Positions 1 to 11,909 of a stretch of 64,000 nucleotides of DNA are shown here, in pieces. How positions within the stretch are numbered: position 1 is the first letter of the stretch; every line of letters starts with the position of its first letter. The position numbers were made by a program, and so were the translations under genes. Origin of the DNA: Cryptomeria japonica (Eukaryota; Streptophyta; Pinopsida; Cupressales; Cupressaceae); NCBI RefSeq assembly GCF_030272615.1, contig NC_081414.1:4157501-4221500 (forward strand). The letters are read 5' to 3'. The notes under the pieces were generated by a model that worked only from the letters and a program-made list of their open reading frames with translations, was not told the DNA's origin and made no database searches.

Positions 1-2427
1 CAACATGAAGAGATTTCAAGGACCATTGTATACAACCAAGCCTTCCAGATATTCAAAGATGATGATTGAGAGGGGGATAGTGAAAGCAACAAGCTTCCCT
101 CCAGCTGTACAATGCAATGAGTAGATTCTTGAGTGTGCCAAGCACCATGATGCGAGCAAAAGGATGATAGTGTCACCTGATGGTAAAGAACTTGCCTATT
201 TATCCCAGAGAGCTATAAGTGAAGCTTTCCACATACCTAAATTCAGCGGCATGATTCACAAGAGCAAGGAAGCAGGACAGGCATTCTATGATGATGATCC
301 CGACATATGCCTTGGCATAATCAACAAGTATTGGTTATTGAAGAGCAGACCTGGCATATCCAAATACCCACCAAGCTCCATTGGATTGACTTCAAGGAAG
401 AATTCAATGACTTGATCACTATGCTCAACCGAATTGTAGGAGCCCCACAAGCATACCAGTTTGAGAATTGGATGTTCTACTTCATGGAGATCATATCGAC
501 TGGAAAGAAAAGGATCAACTAGGCAAGGATTATAAGCAATAACATTGATATATAGCTCAAGAGACTTGCACAAACCAGAACATTCTACATGAGTTCATAC
601 ATCATAGATTCGATTGCGAGAGCTCATGAATATGCAGGATTAATCTATAGAGGACCAATAGGTACTAGAATTGGAGAATTGAGAGCATGTGAATCATACA
701 CACAACTACATTACCCTAGCAAGACACATTACAAGAAAGTGAACGATGCCTTCACTATGCACATAACAAGAACTTTGCAAGGTGGCATTCATCAAAGACT
801 ATCCCCACAAGCAAAAGAACTAATAGAGAAGTTTGGTGCTTGGTTTATCCAATTTCCCAAGTTGACCTACATAAGGATTCAAGGATACTCTTGTCCGCCC
901 TATATGCTACTGAGATATCCTACCAACAAGATAGTATTGCTTGAGTTGGTGATGCAGTTGATGGCATACAACAAAGTACAGAAGAATAAACATAAGTCAA
1001 GAATCCCATTTCCCATTTCAATTGGGCAGTCGTTGGAAGTGTCTCCATCTTTGCAAGTGGCAGAGAAGGTGGAACAAGAATTGAAGTCTCTCCTTATTTC
1101 ATACTTTTCTAGAGACAACTTTGATCCCTACAACAACATCAAGAGGTCTAGTGGAAGAAGACATAAGCACAAGTTACAACTACAAGATCATTTCAAGAAT
1201 GCTCAAGATGATCTAGACAAAAGAAGAAGAATGTGTTCAAGGCTACCGATTGACATTGTCAGGGTGTGCAAAGTCTTCAGCATTCCAAATCAAGCACAAG
1301 ATGCCTTATGTCGATATATGAGCAAGAGAAAGACAAAGAAGTAAAAGTAAATTAGATTGATGTGGAGATCACTAACTCAAAGGATTTAATGAAGTCGGTC
1401 TTAGCATATACAAGACAATGGGTAGACACCCTAATCCATAAATTGAAGAGTCAAGGCACTCGATTGACATTTGAATTGATGGGAGAGGTAGAGTCTTTTG
1501 ATGATGATACGGAAAGTGAAAGCCAAAGTGGAAGTGCCACCCAGTCGGCTCATTCCAATGTTTAAGAGGAAAGAAACCAACAAAGAAGGGCCTCCAAAGA
1601 AGAAACATAAGTCAAGTTCAAGCCGTCCTCCTACCAGTGCCTCTTCCATGCACGAAGTGGAAATGAATCAAGTTGTTGCCTAGAAAGATCATCCACCAAG
1701 ACAAAGCATAGATCATGGAGAGAATGAGTGAATGGAATCTACAATTCAGAACGGCAAGTATGAAAGGACAAACAAGGGTAAGCAATCATTGAGTCAAGAC
1801 AAGTCAGTTTCACCTAAGCTAGTCAATGATAAGGAAAGCAGTGACATACATGTAAATATCAAAGATGACAATCAAGAAGTAACATCTCCACCTAGAAAAG
1901 ATCAGCAGCTGAATGAAGTGCAAGTAGGAGAAGAGAAATCAGCTATCCCTGCATGGCTTAGGGAGAGATTAGCAAAGGAAGTGATAGTAGAAGAGGAAGA
2001 TCCAATCGATATAGATAGCTTCCTGGATAGAACTCAAGAGATTGAGAAGAAGAAAGCAATAAAGATGTCAAAGATGACAAGAGATGGTGAAGGATCTCGA
2101 ATAATACAGATTGCCACTCCAAGAGTAGATAAACCCAAGGGCGAGATCATAGTAGAAGAATATGACTTGGGGACTATTGATTTAGGTCCTCCCACCACTA
2201 ATCAAGCATTAGAAGACATGAATGACACAATGAAAACAATTCACGACATGTTAAAGTTGGAAGTAGAGAAGAATATGAAATTGGAAAGAGAAATCAGTGT
2301 ATTGAAGATACACCTGCAACAGTTCAAGCAACCGTTGAGACAGCATGATCCTTTAGCTATGCCACGACCATTGCTTCCTCCAAACTCAGTTGACAATTTG
2401 GAAAAGATGAAAACTTCAGCACACCTG
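1..2427 (+). pseudogene. Degraded ORF of an unrecognised retroelement-type protein, 5' part
   Basis: A long coding-like stretch, mainly in one frame from about 307 to 2427, with an N-terminal frameshift (the 164-415 piece is in another frame), in-frame stops near 520 and 555, and a frame change near 1345-1500. The best block (589-1344, 251 residues) is rich in Tyr, Arg and Lys and contains phrases such as GAWFIQFPKLTYIRIQGY and LQGGIHQRLS. The part after 1498 is charged, low complexity and coiled-coil-like. I do not recognise the family. The decay, absence of introns and placement against an LTR-like promoter suggest an accessory ORF of a retroelement rather than a host gene. It is cut at 2427 by a copia insertion and resumes at 4835. 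Confidence 0.5.
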
Positions 2428-2689
2428 TATTAGAATATTTAATTATATTATAGTCACCTATATTTAATTCCTTGTTTAATGGTCATTTAGCTTTTTAGTT
2501 TTATTTAGCATTTAGCTTTTTTTTTAGTTAATTAGCTTTTAAGCTTTATTTAGCGTTTAGCTTTTTAGTAGTTCACTTTAAACGACTTGTTCTTAATTTA
2601 GAACGTCGTCTTGTAATCTCTATATATATGCTTGTATATTGTTGAATACATTATCCGATTATTGAATCACTCATTCAATTTATTTTTCA
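2428..2689 (+). repeat. 5' LTR of copia-1
   Basis: 262 bp, from TATTAGAATATTT to TATTTTTCA. It carries about 29 bp that the 3' LTR lacks, in a tract of repeated TTTAGC words near 2500-2530, probably replication slippage. A CTATATATATGC box near 2620 is the likely TATA element. Confidence 0.88.
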
Positions 2690-2704
2690 TGGTATCAGAG
2701 CAGG
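2690..2704 (+). other. Primer binding site of copia-1 (initiator Met tRNA type)
   Basis: TGGTATCAGAGCAGG starts directly at the LTR end with no spacer. TGGTATCAGAGC is the common plant copia primer site. Confidence 0.9.
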
Positions 2705-3667
2705 TCGATGGAATTCTTTAAAGTTTGGCGAATTTTTTGATAAAAATCATTGCCTTCTTTCTGGAATATTTTCCAGATTTTTTTTAATTGTTTTTTTATA
2801 AAAAAAAACGATTTTGTTTTTTTGAAGGCTTTTTGAGGGTTTCGAGGGTTTCTGGTTTGTAGGCGAATTTCTTTGTGTTGGGCAGCAGTTCATGTTTTTT
2901 TAGGGTTCTGGAGATTTTCGAGCCTGCAACCTGGAGGTTTTTTTAGCAGATTGAAAATTTTCCTAGGGTTTTTGCAATTTTTGACTAGGGTTTTGACCCT
3001 TCAGTTCAAGTCAAAATTTTATTCTGGTTGCACATTCTTGGTGGGTATTTCAAGACCTCAACTGGGTCGTCATCATATTTTTCTAGGTGCATCGTTTTTC
3101 GTGTCTCGATTTTTGAGCCGTCAGATCTGCATTCTGATTTCAAATTCTTGGTGGGTTTTTCGAGAGCTTTTCTGGGTTGGTCTCAGTTTTTTGGGTGCCT
3201 CGTTTTTCGTGCCTCGAATTTTGTGCCAACAAATTTGCCTTGGAATTTAAAAACAATTAGTGATCTCTGCTAATTTTGTGGACGTCAAGAATTTTGGTGT
3301 CTTTTGGGCGCTATTTATGTTGTACATCCGACCTAGGGTTTCTGCCCCTATTTTTTTTGCGTTTTTTGGGGGAAAAAAATCATCGATATTTTTGTTTTTT
3401 TACAAAAAAAATCAGAGGTATTTTTTTATTTTCTACAAATTTTTTTTTTTCTGATTATTTTCAGGAAAATTTCAGGTTTTAAGTTTGCAGAAAATTTTAA
3501 TTTATGGGTTTCTTCCAAACCTCGAAATTCACGACTTAGAATTCGTGCCAGAATTCTCCTCCAGGTTTTCAGATTTTTTGTGCTGCTACTTCTATTCTAA
3601 TTTTTGAATCAGATTCTTCTCTCTCATGCTTTCACTAGGTTGACCTCGTTCAACCTCCATTTTTGTG

Positions 3668-3778
3668 ATGGCATCTTTGACCAACATCATGTTGGAACAC
3701 AGTCAAAAGTTCAACAGTTGCCACAACACCTGGAAACAGTGCATGTTTACGATATATGAATATCGTTACCTTTATTAG
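3668..3778 (+). pseudogene. gag: Truncated copia gag start, 36 codons
   Basis: An ORF from an ATG at 3668 to TAG at 3776. It contains LEHSQKFNSCHNTWKQC, matching the first part of the gag found at 28404 in the second copia element (same LEHNQKFN phrase). Everything from codon 37 on is replaced by noncoding T-rich DNA. Known of the family: copia gag N-termini carry an N-x-x-x-W-K motif, visible here as NTWK. Confidence 0.65.
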
Positions 3779-4172
3779 ATTGATTTAGGCCAGACCTTGT
3801 CTTACAGGTCCCAGGGTTTTCACGATTTTTTCCTGAAAAATTGTCTGTCGGTTTTCTAATTTTTTCCACAAAAAATCATGGGTTGGTTTTCACATTTTTT
3901 TTCCTCAAAAATTATTTGCAACGTTTAGAATTTTTTCCTTAAAAATTATTATCTGTCATCCACAAAGCTTGCGTGGGATTTCTAGGTTTTCACGATTTTT
4001 TCTTAAAAAATTGTTTGCTGGTTTTTACGATTTTTTCTTTAAAAATCATCTATAATACGCGAGTTCGCGTGGATTTGTGATTCGCAAAGTTCTCTAGGTT
4101 TTCTGATTTTTCACCATAAAAAATCATGGGAGGGTTTTGCTTTATTTTTTTCTCAAAAATCAGGGTTTTACC

Positions 4173-4280
4173 ACGTGATGTATGGTATTTTACCACGTGA
4201 TGTTGTCTAGTGTTTTTCCGCATGATGTCTGATGTTTTACCGCGTGATGTTTGGTGTCTTACCACATGGTGTTTTGGGTC
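4173..4280 (+). repeat. Short tandem array with CACGTG / CGCGTG cores
   Basis: About five degenerate copies, spaced roughly 25-28 bp, of a word like TTTTACCACGTGATGT. The first two contain the palindrome CACGTG (G-box). A related array lies at 30330-30430 in the second copia element, so it belongs to the shared 3' noncoding region. Function unknown. Confidence 0.6.
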
Positions 4281-4596
4281 TTGCCATGCAAAGTTTCAAC
4301 GTTTTGTTCGATTTTTTCCACAAAAATCGTTTCAAGGGTTTTTTACCATTTTTTTTCCACAAAAATGATGATTTGTATCCTCAGTTTTGGAGGGTTTGCC
4401 AATTTTTCCTCAAAATCATGGTTTCAGGTTTCAGTTTGGTTACCCAACGTCAGGTTGGATGGATTCTTGGTCGTTAACACTTTTCAAATCCAGGGAAGGT
4501 CTCCATCGCAGTAGAGTGTTCTTTTCATTTGTGACCAAAAGACCTGCAGTGTCTTCTCTAGGGTAGTTAGTAGATAAAATGACCATTAAGGAAGGG

Positions 4597-4829
4597 TATT
4601 AGAATATTTAATTATATTTTAGTCACCTATATTTAGTTCCTTGTTTAATGGTCATTTAGCTTTTTAGTTAATTAGCTTTTAAGCTTTATTTAGCGTTTAG
4701 CATTTTAGTAGTTCACTTTAAACGACTTGTTCTTAATTTAGAACGTCGTCTTGTAATCTCTATATATACGCTTGTATATTGTTGAATACATTATCCGATT
4801 ATTGAATCATTCATTCAATTTATTTTTCA
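4597..4829 (+). repeat. 3' LTR of copia-1
   Basis: 233 bp, nearly identical to the 5' LTR apart from the 29-bp length difference. It is preceded by the purine tract AAGGAAGGG and followed by the target duplication ACCTG. Confidence 0.9.
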
Positions 4830-4834
4830 ACCTG

Positions 4835-5531
4835 ATGGATACTTAGATAAATAAGACTTTCAAAAGGGCGAATGCATTTATCAAGGAATTAGTGAAGATA
4901 TTTGATAGAGTTGTAAGTGTTCTTGAAAGAACTCAGGTTCTCATGGCAGCATATGATACTTCCGTTTACACCAGAGACTTTACCATACCTATATTGCAAG
5001 TGATGAAGAAGATGTCGAAACAAACTTTGGTGAACAAAGGAGAATTGAGAGATGAGCAATCGCCTGATTTCTAACAGCGATGTAATTTGCTTCATATGAG
5101 AAGGGTCATATTTGAGGATATCAGCACAGGATGCACCTTGGTCAATGAAGCAATAAATTTGATACATGATAAGATTGTGGAGTAGTTGAGATCATTCTTA
5201 AGAAGGAGATGAAAGGAGGAATCTATATTGATGCCGATCAATTAGCTAAACAGGTGAAGATCATATTCTTTGGACCAAACGAATTGCCTTCTGAGAAGCA
5301 CTTGGACGAAATACACTCATTTGCAGTACTTTACAATAAGACGAGATTTTGGACCAAGATAGGAGACAACTTTTGCCTCAACCTTGGAAGAAGTCAATTA
5401 CTTGGAAGAACAATTTAAGAACCTACCTATAGTTCCAATAACTGCGATTGAATTCATGACGTCTAGATTCATTGAATTTGCAAAAAGAGAAAAGGATAAG
5501 GGCAACAAAATTCTAGATGATAATTTGTTAT
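4835..5531 (+). pseudogene. Degraded ORF of an unrecognised retroelement-type protein, 3' part
   Basis: Continuation of the ORF ending at 2427; the two parts join at the ACCTG duplication. Open pieces are 4892-5074 (RVVSVLERTQVLMAAYDT) and 5209-5418 (FFGPNELPSEKHLDEIHS), with stops and a frameshift between them and a coding-like tail to about 5530. The next bases, GATCC at 5532-5536, are the target of the L1 insertion. Without L1 the ORF would run directly into the LTR-like promoter segment at 14726, which suggests it is the last ORF of an element whose 3' LTR is that segment (inference). Confidence 0.5.
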
Positions 5532-6019
5532 GATCCTTTTGTGACCTAATAACACATCACCCCATTCCAAATAGGGACCCCCTACTTTTTAGGTCCTCTT
5601 GGTCTTTTGGTTTTGGTTCTTTGGGTCTTTTCACAGCAATCCCTTCGGTCTCCCCGGTTTGCAAGTGTTCTTGATGAATTTTGATCAAGTCTGCAAGGTG
5701 TTTGAGCAAATTTGGCTAAGTTTGGAACCTGTTGTGTCTATTTTAGGGTTTTGCCCTTCAGACTTAGATTTAAAGTTGTTTCCTTAGGGTTTTCGAAAAT
5801 TTGAACGTTGCAATGAAGTCAGAGCCCTTCAAGGAAACTACCAATGAAATTTGAGCGAATTCTATAAGTTTCACTACGTCCCGGATTGGCCTAATTTTGC
5901 CAAAAACAAACTTACTATTTTAGCAGTTTCTATTTTTAGTGTCACCCTATCCCAGTTTGCCCTAATTTGATGTTTGAAACTACTTACTATTTTTAGTAAG
6001 TCTATTTTTGGCAGGTCCA

Positions 6020-7740
6020 TCTCAAGTAGTGGTCAATACACTAAAGACAGAGTATTCTTGAAAATCCAAGTCTAAATCCGGAAAGTTGAAAAAGCAGACA
6101 AGTGATCAGAAAAACGGCTAAGTATAGAGTTCTTTCCTGTCGAAAAAGCATGAAAAATCTTCCAAGGCACGAAAAATCTACTTTGCTCCAGTAAGGGCAT
6201 CCAAATCTGGAAAGATGAAAAAATGGACAAGTCAAGAAAGATTTCCAAGATTGATCAAAAAATCCTTCACTAAGGCAAAATGGCACTCAAGTCAAGAAGA
6301 GGGCGCCAAATCCAAGGCAAGGAGGAATTTTCCTCCAAAGTGAAAAATCTTGCACATGGTGGAAATGGCGCCCAAGCTAGGAAGAGAGCACCAAAATGGT
6401 ATAGAGGAGGAATTTTCCTCCAAGGCAAGAAATAATCCTCCTAGTGGAAATTCCGCCCAAGATTGATGGAGGGCGCCAAAACAAGGTAGTGGATGAATTT
6501 TTCTCCATGCAACAAAATTCCTCCTTCACAGCAAAATTCCACCCAAGGACAAGACAAGGCGCCAAATGGGGTGGGGGGGGTCATGCATGAATTTTCAAGA
6601 TTTTCAAAAAATCCTCCACAAGGTGAAATTAGCACTCAAGGATAAGGAATGGGCGCCAAATCAAGGGAAGGAAGGAATTTCCTTCCAAGAGTGGATTTCC
6701 TCCATGTGAAATTAGTGCCCAAGTTGAGGATGGAGCACCAAACACGAGTAAATGAGGAATTTCCTCCCCCAAGCAAAATTCCGCCTCCATGGGTCAAACC
6801 CGTCCAAGATGGGGTGAAGTCACCAAAATGAAGTAAGAGAGGAATTCTTCCCTTCAATGAAAATTCCTCCTCCAATGATAAAATGCTCCCAAGGACAAAA
6901 TTGAGGAAGAAATTCAAGATTCTTGGAAATTTCTTCCCAATGAGAAAATTATGCCCAAGAAGAAGAAATCATGAAAAATTGGCTAAGTGTGGGAAATTCC
7001 TTCCTTCGGGACAAAATTCTTCGAAAATGTGAAATTTGGGAAAGGCATGAAGAAATCCCTTCCTCACGGGCAAAGTAGAATCAAGGTCAAGGTTGGGCAC
7101 CAAAATGAGGTTAAGGAGGAATTTTTCCTCCACATCAAGAATTCCTTCACTATGGAGAAAATGTGCTCTAGTAAAGAAATGGGCGCCAAAATGACATCAA
7201 GGAAGAAAAGTCTAATTTTCCACAATTCCTCCACTTCCTAGCAAATACGCTCCAGGTTAAAGAGGAAATTTTCAAATTTTCAGAAGAAAATGCAGAAACA
7301 TGTTCTAGGAGGAAAATGTCAATTCCAAAGAAATCCTTCACCATCGTCAAAATGTGCCCCCAAGGACAAAACAGAACGTGGAATTCAAGGTTAAAGAGGA
7401 AATTTTCAAATTTTCAAAAAAATTCCTTACTCAGGGAAGAAACGCACCCAAGGTGAAGAATTTCAAAGCATGAGAAAAATTGGTTGTGTGAGAATTTTCT
7501 CTCTCCAGGACTCGGGACAAGATAAAATTCCCCAAACAAGGAAATAGTGATCAATTGATGGAAAATCTCCGTACAGGACGAAGTGTGCTCAAGAACACAT
7601 AAATTTCCTTCAAAACAAAAATCCCTCTACAAAGATTTTCTCTCCTAGAATTCCAGACATACAAGAATCCTTCAGAGGTGGAAAAGATTGTTAAAATTCT
7701 TCCAAGGTAGGAAAATCTTCCAAAATGTCTTTTGTAAGCC
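6020..7740 (+). repeat. Degenerate tandem-like repeats in L1, no gene
   Basis: About 1.7 kb of loosely repeated units of roughly 65-80 bp built on words such as GGAGGAATTTTCCTCC, GGGCGCCAAA and AAATTCCGCCCAAG. The AGGAATTTTCCT words are self-complementary. Open frames here are short and on both strands, as expected from the repeat structure. Similar but distinct degenerate repeats occupy 15780-17050. Confidence 0.6.
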
Positions 7741-7773
7741 TGGAATGGAAAGATTCTTGTAAATGTTGAGACA

Positions 7774-7845
7774 TGGACCAGCTAGGACTCGAACCTAGGA
7801 CCTTCCATATGCTGTTGGAGTGCTCTACCACTGAGCTATTGGCCC
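7774..7845 (-). tRNA. tRNA-like sequence, minus copy (probably a pseudo-tRNA)
   Basis: 72 nt with an acceptor-like start GGGCCAA, D arm GCTC/GAGC, box A TAGCTCAGTGG, box B GGTTCGAGTCC and terminal TGGTCCA. The anticodon arm is abnormal: with stem TCCA/TGGA the loop has 8 nt and lacks the invariant U33 position. The AGCAT in the loop recalls an Ala-type loop, but the identity is not assignable. Confidence 0.5.
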
Positions 7846-7986
7846 CTCTTGGACCAGTCCATCGTCGGTCCGAGTGTGGCTTATTTCCAGGCTAGCAGCC
7901 TCAAGCACACGAGAGCTGTGGCTTAAGGGGGGGTGTTGGTGTTGGAAATAAGCCACACCCGGACCGACGATGGACTGGTCCAAGAG

Positions 7987-8058
7987 GGGCCAGTAGCTCA
8001 GTGGTAGAGCACTCCAACAGCATATGGAAGGTCCTAGGTTCGAGTCCTAGCTGGTCCA
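7987..8058 (+). tRNA. tRNA-like sequence, plus copy (probably a pseudo-tRNA)
   Basis: Mirror copy of the sequence at 7774-7845. The acceptor stem GGGCCAG pairs with CTGGTCC over 7 bp (one G:U), better than in the minus copy, where one base differs. Box A TAGCTCAGTGG and box B GGTTCGAGTCC are intact. The same 8-nt anticodon loop argues against a working tRNA. Confidence 0.55.
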
Positions 8059-8441
8059 TGTCTCAACAGTAAAGGATGAGTTGGCAACATGCAAAGAGAA
8101 TATTCCATATTAATGAAGCACAACTCGGAAAATTATACAAGTTCCTATGACAGCAAAGTCCATTTGCATGGCGAGAATCTATTGAGTGCAGGGCTGCATG
8201 ATGGCGCATTTATTGCTAGTGGACATCTTGACTGAGTAGAGGCATACTTAATGCATGGTGGCTATCATATTCCAAGATGTGATGGCTCATTTATTGCATA
8301 TTGGTTGATTTTGGATGTAGTGGTGGATTTAATGCATTGTGGGCATCATTTTGAGCAAAGGATAATTAATGTAAAGTGGGCGAGATTCCTCATTTATGAC
8401 TCTCCCCACTACTTGGCGTTGTATTTGGGAATTTATTGGTC

Positions 8442-8530
8442 AAACCCTAATTAGGGTTTGCATGTAAAATCTTGGTCGTTGATTGGTTTGCAATCTAGGT
8501 CATCCATTTTCAAGCTAGATGCCTATATAA
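8442..8530 (+). promoter_or_regulatory. L-family promoter block of L1
   Basis: The 18-bp perfect palindrome AAACCCTAATTAGGGTTT (8442-8459) consists of two telomere-motif boxes head to head. It is followed by a TCTTGGTC box and CTATATAA at 8523-8530, with CATTTGTAA just downstream. The same order and spacing recur at 10499-10587 (minus), 14846-14932 and 22997-23085. Confidence 0.7.
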
Positions 8531-10498
8531 GGGGTTTCCCCCTTCATTTGTAAGGGGGGGAGATTGTATGAAATTGTTGCGATAAGCTTGCTCATACCTT
8601 TTGTTGATAGATGATTTTTATCAACAGTGCAACATTGGACTGAGCTATTTTATGTGTACGCTTAATTTAAATTGTTGGATGAGCATTGTTCTCTGATGGT
8701 GTTCATACATAGTTTAAAATCTTTCAAACACAACCCCTGAAGATTGTGCCCACTTCATGTAGTTGTCTTCAAGTGGCGAAGTGAAGTGTGGTTGATCTCA
8801 TCTAAAGGATTACCATCTATTGAGTTCTTAGATTTAGAGTAGTTTTCTAAACCCTTTCCCTTTTACTTTAAAAAAGAGACATTCAGAGCCAAATCATTTG
8901 TAATGTCCCCTCCTCACTGATGACCTTCCAGTGGTCCATTAGCCTATTCCTGAGACCCGTAGGCTAGGTGGAATGAAGAATGAGGGTCCAGCATTGATGA
9001 AACGAGGACTTACTATTTTTAGTAAGTCAGGGAATGACCATTCTGGAGTTATTGTCCTACTGAGCTCTCCATTATTGCCTCTGGACGCGATGATCATGCT
9101 TTTCTGAGCATTAGTTCTTGACTTACTATTTTTAGTAAGTGGCTATGTGGCACAATTCTATTTTTGGCAGTAGACAGGGGTTCTGATTCTGCAGCAGTTA
9201 TGTGGTCGTCCGAGCTCAGATTCATCCTGATTGTGATAATAATCAGTACAGGAGTCATTTGCGACATAATTAAATATTATTTCCTTATCCTAAGGTTTAA
9301 TATTTAATTAATCTGATTATTTGCAACTGATTTATTAAAATTGGGATTAATGCCTATTTTTCCTAAGTTCTTGGTGAATTTCATGTTTATTAAAGAGATG
9401 TCGAAATATTGAGAAAGATATTATTTTTTTATGACTTATCTCTAATATTTGCCACAGTGTAACGTAGGTCCTTGCCTTGGGCGTGAGGTTTGACTTGTGG
9501 GAAATGGAGCCACATTTGGGGTCCACATGTAGTGGAGTGAAATGCAAATGAAAGGCGTTGAAATTGAAGGAAATTGCATTTGGGGTTGAGGTGTGTGAAG
9601 TTATAAATATGAGACTTGGGCTCTGTTGATGTGTATTTTGTACACCATCATACACAGAATAAAATACCTAAAGGCATCTTATCCTCTCTTGAATAAAGTC
9701 TCTAACTGCTGAAGATTCGCATGAAGGATCAGTTAGGATGACTCCAATGTTCTGGTTAGTAGGGTCTCTACGTGTGGATAAACTCCAGTGGTATGATGTG
9801 ATTTGCTGGAATCACAAGGGGACTTACATCTGATGATTGAACTTCCGATCTGCTTTGCTGGAACACAGGCTCTTACTGGCTTAGATTTGAAAAAATGGAA
9901 AAAGGATGAGGGCGAAGAGAAGATCTAATCCTAATACTAAGAATGTAGGAGCAATGATTTGATTTTTGATGAAACTCTAACTAGGTCTTGTCTTGACATC
10001 AATGGACCATCTCCACAAGGCTAGTGCGATCTTCTAAGGGAAGCTTTATGATGTTCAAATCATCACCGCAGGCATAGACACCATCAAGTTGATGCATATC
10101 AATGAAGAAGCGACAAATTGAAATTGAGCTTAAGCTGAATGATTCCAGTTGACTACACAAGGCAAGTCTGCAATCAACAAACTGCTAGTAGTATGGATAT
10201 ACGAATTCCACCATTAATCAATCGCATTTCCTCCATTCATCTAATCATCTACCATCTAGGATTGAAGACTCAACAAGAAACCATGCAAATTGCAAGAAAC
10301 GACACACTTCACCATTACTTCAATGAAAATGGAGTTTGTTTACAATCAATGGCAACAATTTCTTGCCTTGTCCTCCTATTCTACTCTAATTACTATTCTA
10401 TCAATTTCTAACTACTCCCTATCTACTAACTGCTTTCTATTATTTACAACTCTCTCTAATTATTTCTAATTAGCCTTTACAAAATGAAATGTCAGGGC

Positions 10499-10587
10499 TT
10501 ATATAGTGCCCTCAATACAATTCAATGGCTTAGATCCATTCGAGATTAATGGCCAAGATTCAACAATAAAAACCCTAATTAGGGTTT
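10499..10587 (-). promoter_or_regulatory. L-family promoter block of L2
   Basis: Palindrome AAACCCTAATTAGGGTTT at 10570-10587. On the minus strand TCTTGGCC follows, then CTATATAA (10499-10506) and CATTTTGTAAAGG. The spacing from palindrome to TATA matches the other three copies within a few bases. Confidence 0.7.
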
Positions 10588-10779
10588 GTTACAACCATTA
10601 CATAACATTTAATGCTTGACCAATGATAAAATTGTATTGCTTGGACACATGTCCTCTCTAGAAAATTCGACCAATGGATAGCCAGGGTAGGTACACCGGA
10701 GTTTGTGCCACCTTCCATGAGTTAGGTACATCGAATCTGGACATGCTGAGGTGGACCACACTGACTGGATGAGCGATGA

Positions 10780-10901
10780 CTAGGATGCCACCTCGTCTGA
10801 CACTTGGTTGATACTCAATTTGGTAGCGTTGAGAAGCTAATCAATCGCTCTAGGATGCCACCTCGTCTGACACTTGGTTGATACTCAATTTGGTAGCGTT
10901 G
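10780..10901. repeat. 52-bp direct duplication
   Basis: 10780-10831 and 10850-10901 read identically, starting CTAGGATGCCACC and ending GGTAGCGTTG, with an 18-bp spacer. It is a local duplication at the inner edge of L2's conserved 3' part. Confidence 0.85.
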
Positions 10902-11909
10902 CAAAGTTATCTTTGATTAACTCTTCTAAAATTATTTGCTTCTTCAACGAGCCCTTGTCCTAACTCCATGTGTCCTTGATGTGTAGGATGATGATGTACC
11001 TCGCCTTGGAACGCTGGATTGAAAGAGGTCGCCCCTGTCCTGGCTTGATCGTCCCGGCGAAGACCGTCCTTGATCCGGCTTGATTTTCCTTGATGAGATC
11101 TCCATTTGATGCCTACACAACATTTCAAAATTAGCAACATGATTTTGCAAAGAATAACTAGATTAGAGATTAAATTTAGGAAACTTCATAATAAGTCCTT
11201 GAGTTATCATTTCCTAAACGACGATTGAGCTATTAGAATTCAAAATTTCAAAATTTAAGGCTATGACGATCAAAATTTGAAATTAAAACAAGGGATCTTG
11301 TCATACCTTACTTGAGAGTTTAACTCTAAAATGCAAAACAAAGGAATTCGCCTAGGCACAAATCAAAATTTGATGGCTTCAACGTGATCTCTCTCCAAAT
11401 GAACGTCCACTTTAGCAATTCGCCACCTTGGGGGAGGAGTCTTCAATGTCTTGAAGATAACAAATTCGCCTTACTTGAAACAAACACGCACTCCTCTTTG
11501 ATGATAATTTCGCACCTTGTCTTCTCCAAAATCGCATATGAAAGAGGATAAAATGATGATTTGAAAATGAAATAAACACCTCCCTTTATAGGCGCTCACC
11601 TTCACATTGACCCTAGGCCGACTTTGGTGAATAAGGCAAATTTAAAATAAACTTAAAGGCCGACCTTTGTAAAATGAAACAAATTTTAAATCAAGCGCCC
11701 CATTTTATTTATAATTAATTAATTTAATGCCTATAATTTTAAATAAACTCGATTTTTAAAAGGCAAAAATTAATTAATAAAGACCCATGCGCTAATGTTA
11801 AATGCTAACTTTAATTGGATTTCAAATTTATCGATTTTTTCCTAGCATTTAATAAAATCTAAAGAATGTTTTAGCGCCAAATTTGGAAGAGGTAAGGACA
11901 CAAACCTAT

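Larger units (their letters stand above)
2428..4829 (+). mobile_element. Non-autonomous Ty1/copia-type LTR element (copia-1)
   Basis: Two direct LTRs (2428-2689 and 4597-4829) flank 1.9 kb of internal DNA. A 5-bp target duplication ACCTG lies at 2423-2427 and 4830-4834. TGGTATCAGAGC follows the 5' LTR immediately, the primer site for initiator-Met tRNA typical of plant copia elements. A purine tract precedes the 3' LTR. The interior holds only a 36-codon gag start; protease, integrase, RT and RNase H are absent, so it depends on proteins supplied in trans. It is related to the element at 27199-31155. The LTRs start TATTAG and end TTTTCA, so the termini are TA...CA rather than TG...CA. Confidence 0.9.
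7764..8068. repeat. 126-bp inverted repeat holding two tRNA-like sequences
   Basis: The left arm 7764-7889 and right arm 7943-8068 are reverse complements with only a few mismatches, around a 53-bp loop. Each arm contains one tRNA-like sequence plus about 45 bp of flank. Transcribed through, it would form a long hairpin. The tRNA-likes point away from the other strand's copy, each with internal Pol III boxes. Confidence 0.85.

Noticed and set aside
2873-3482. Overlapping open frames rich in Phe and Leu
   Set aside because: T-rich noncoding leader of copia-1; the same T-rich leader in copia-2 gives unrelated frames.
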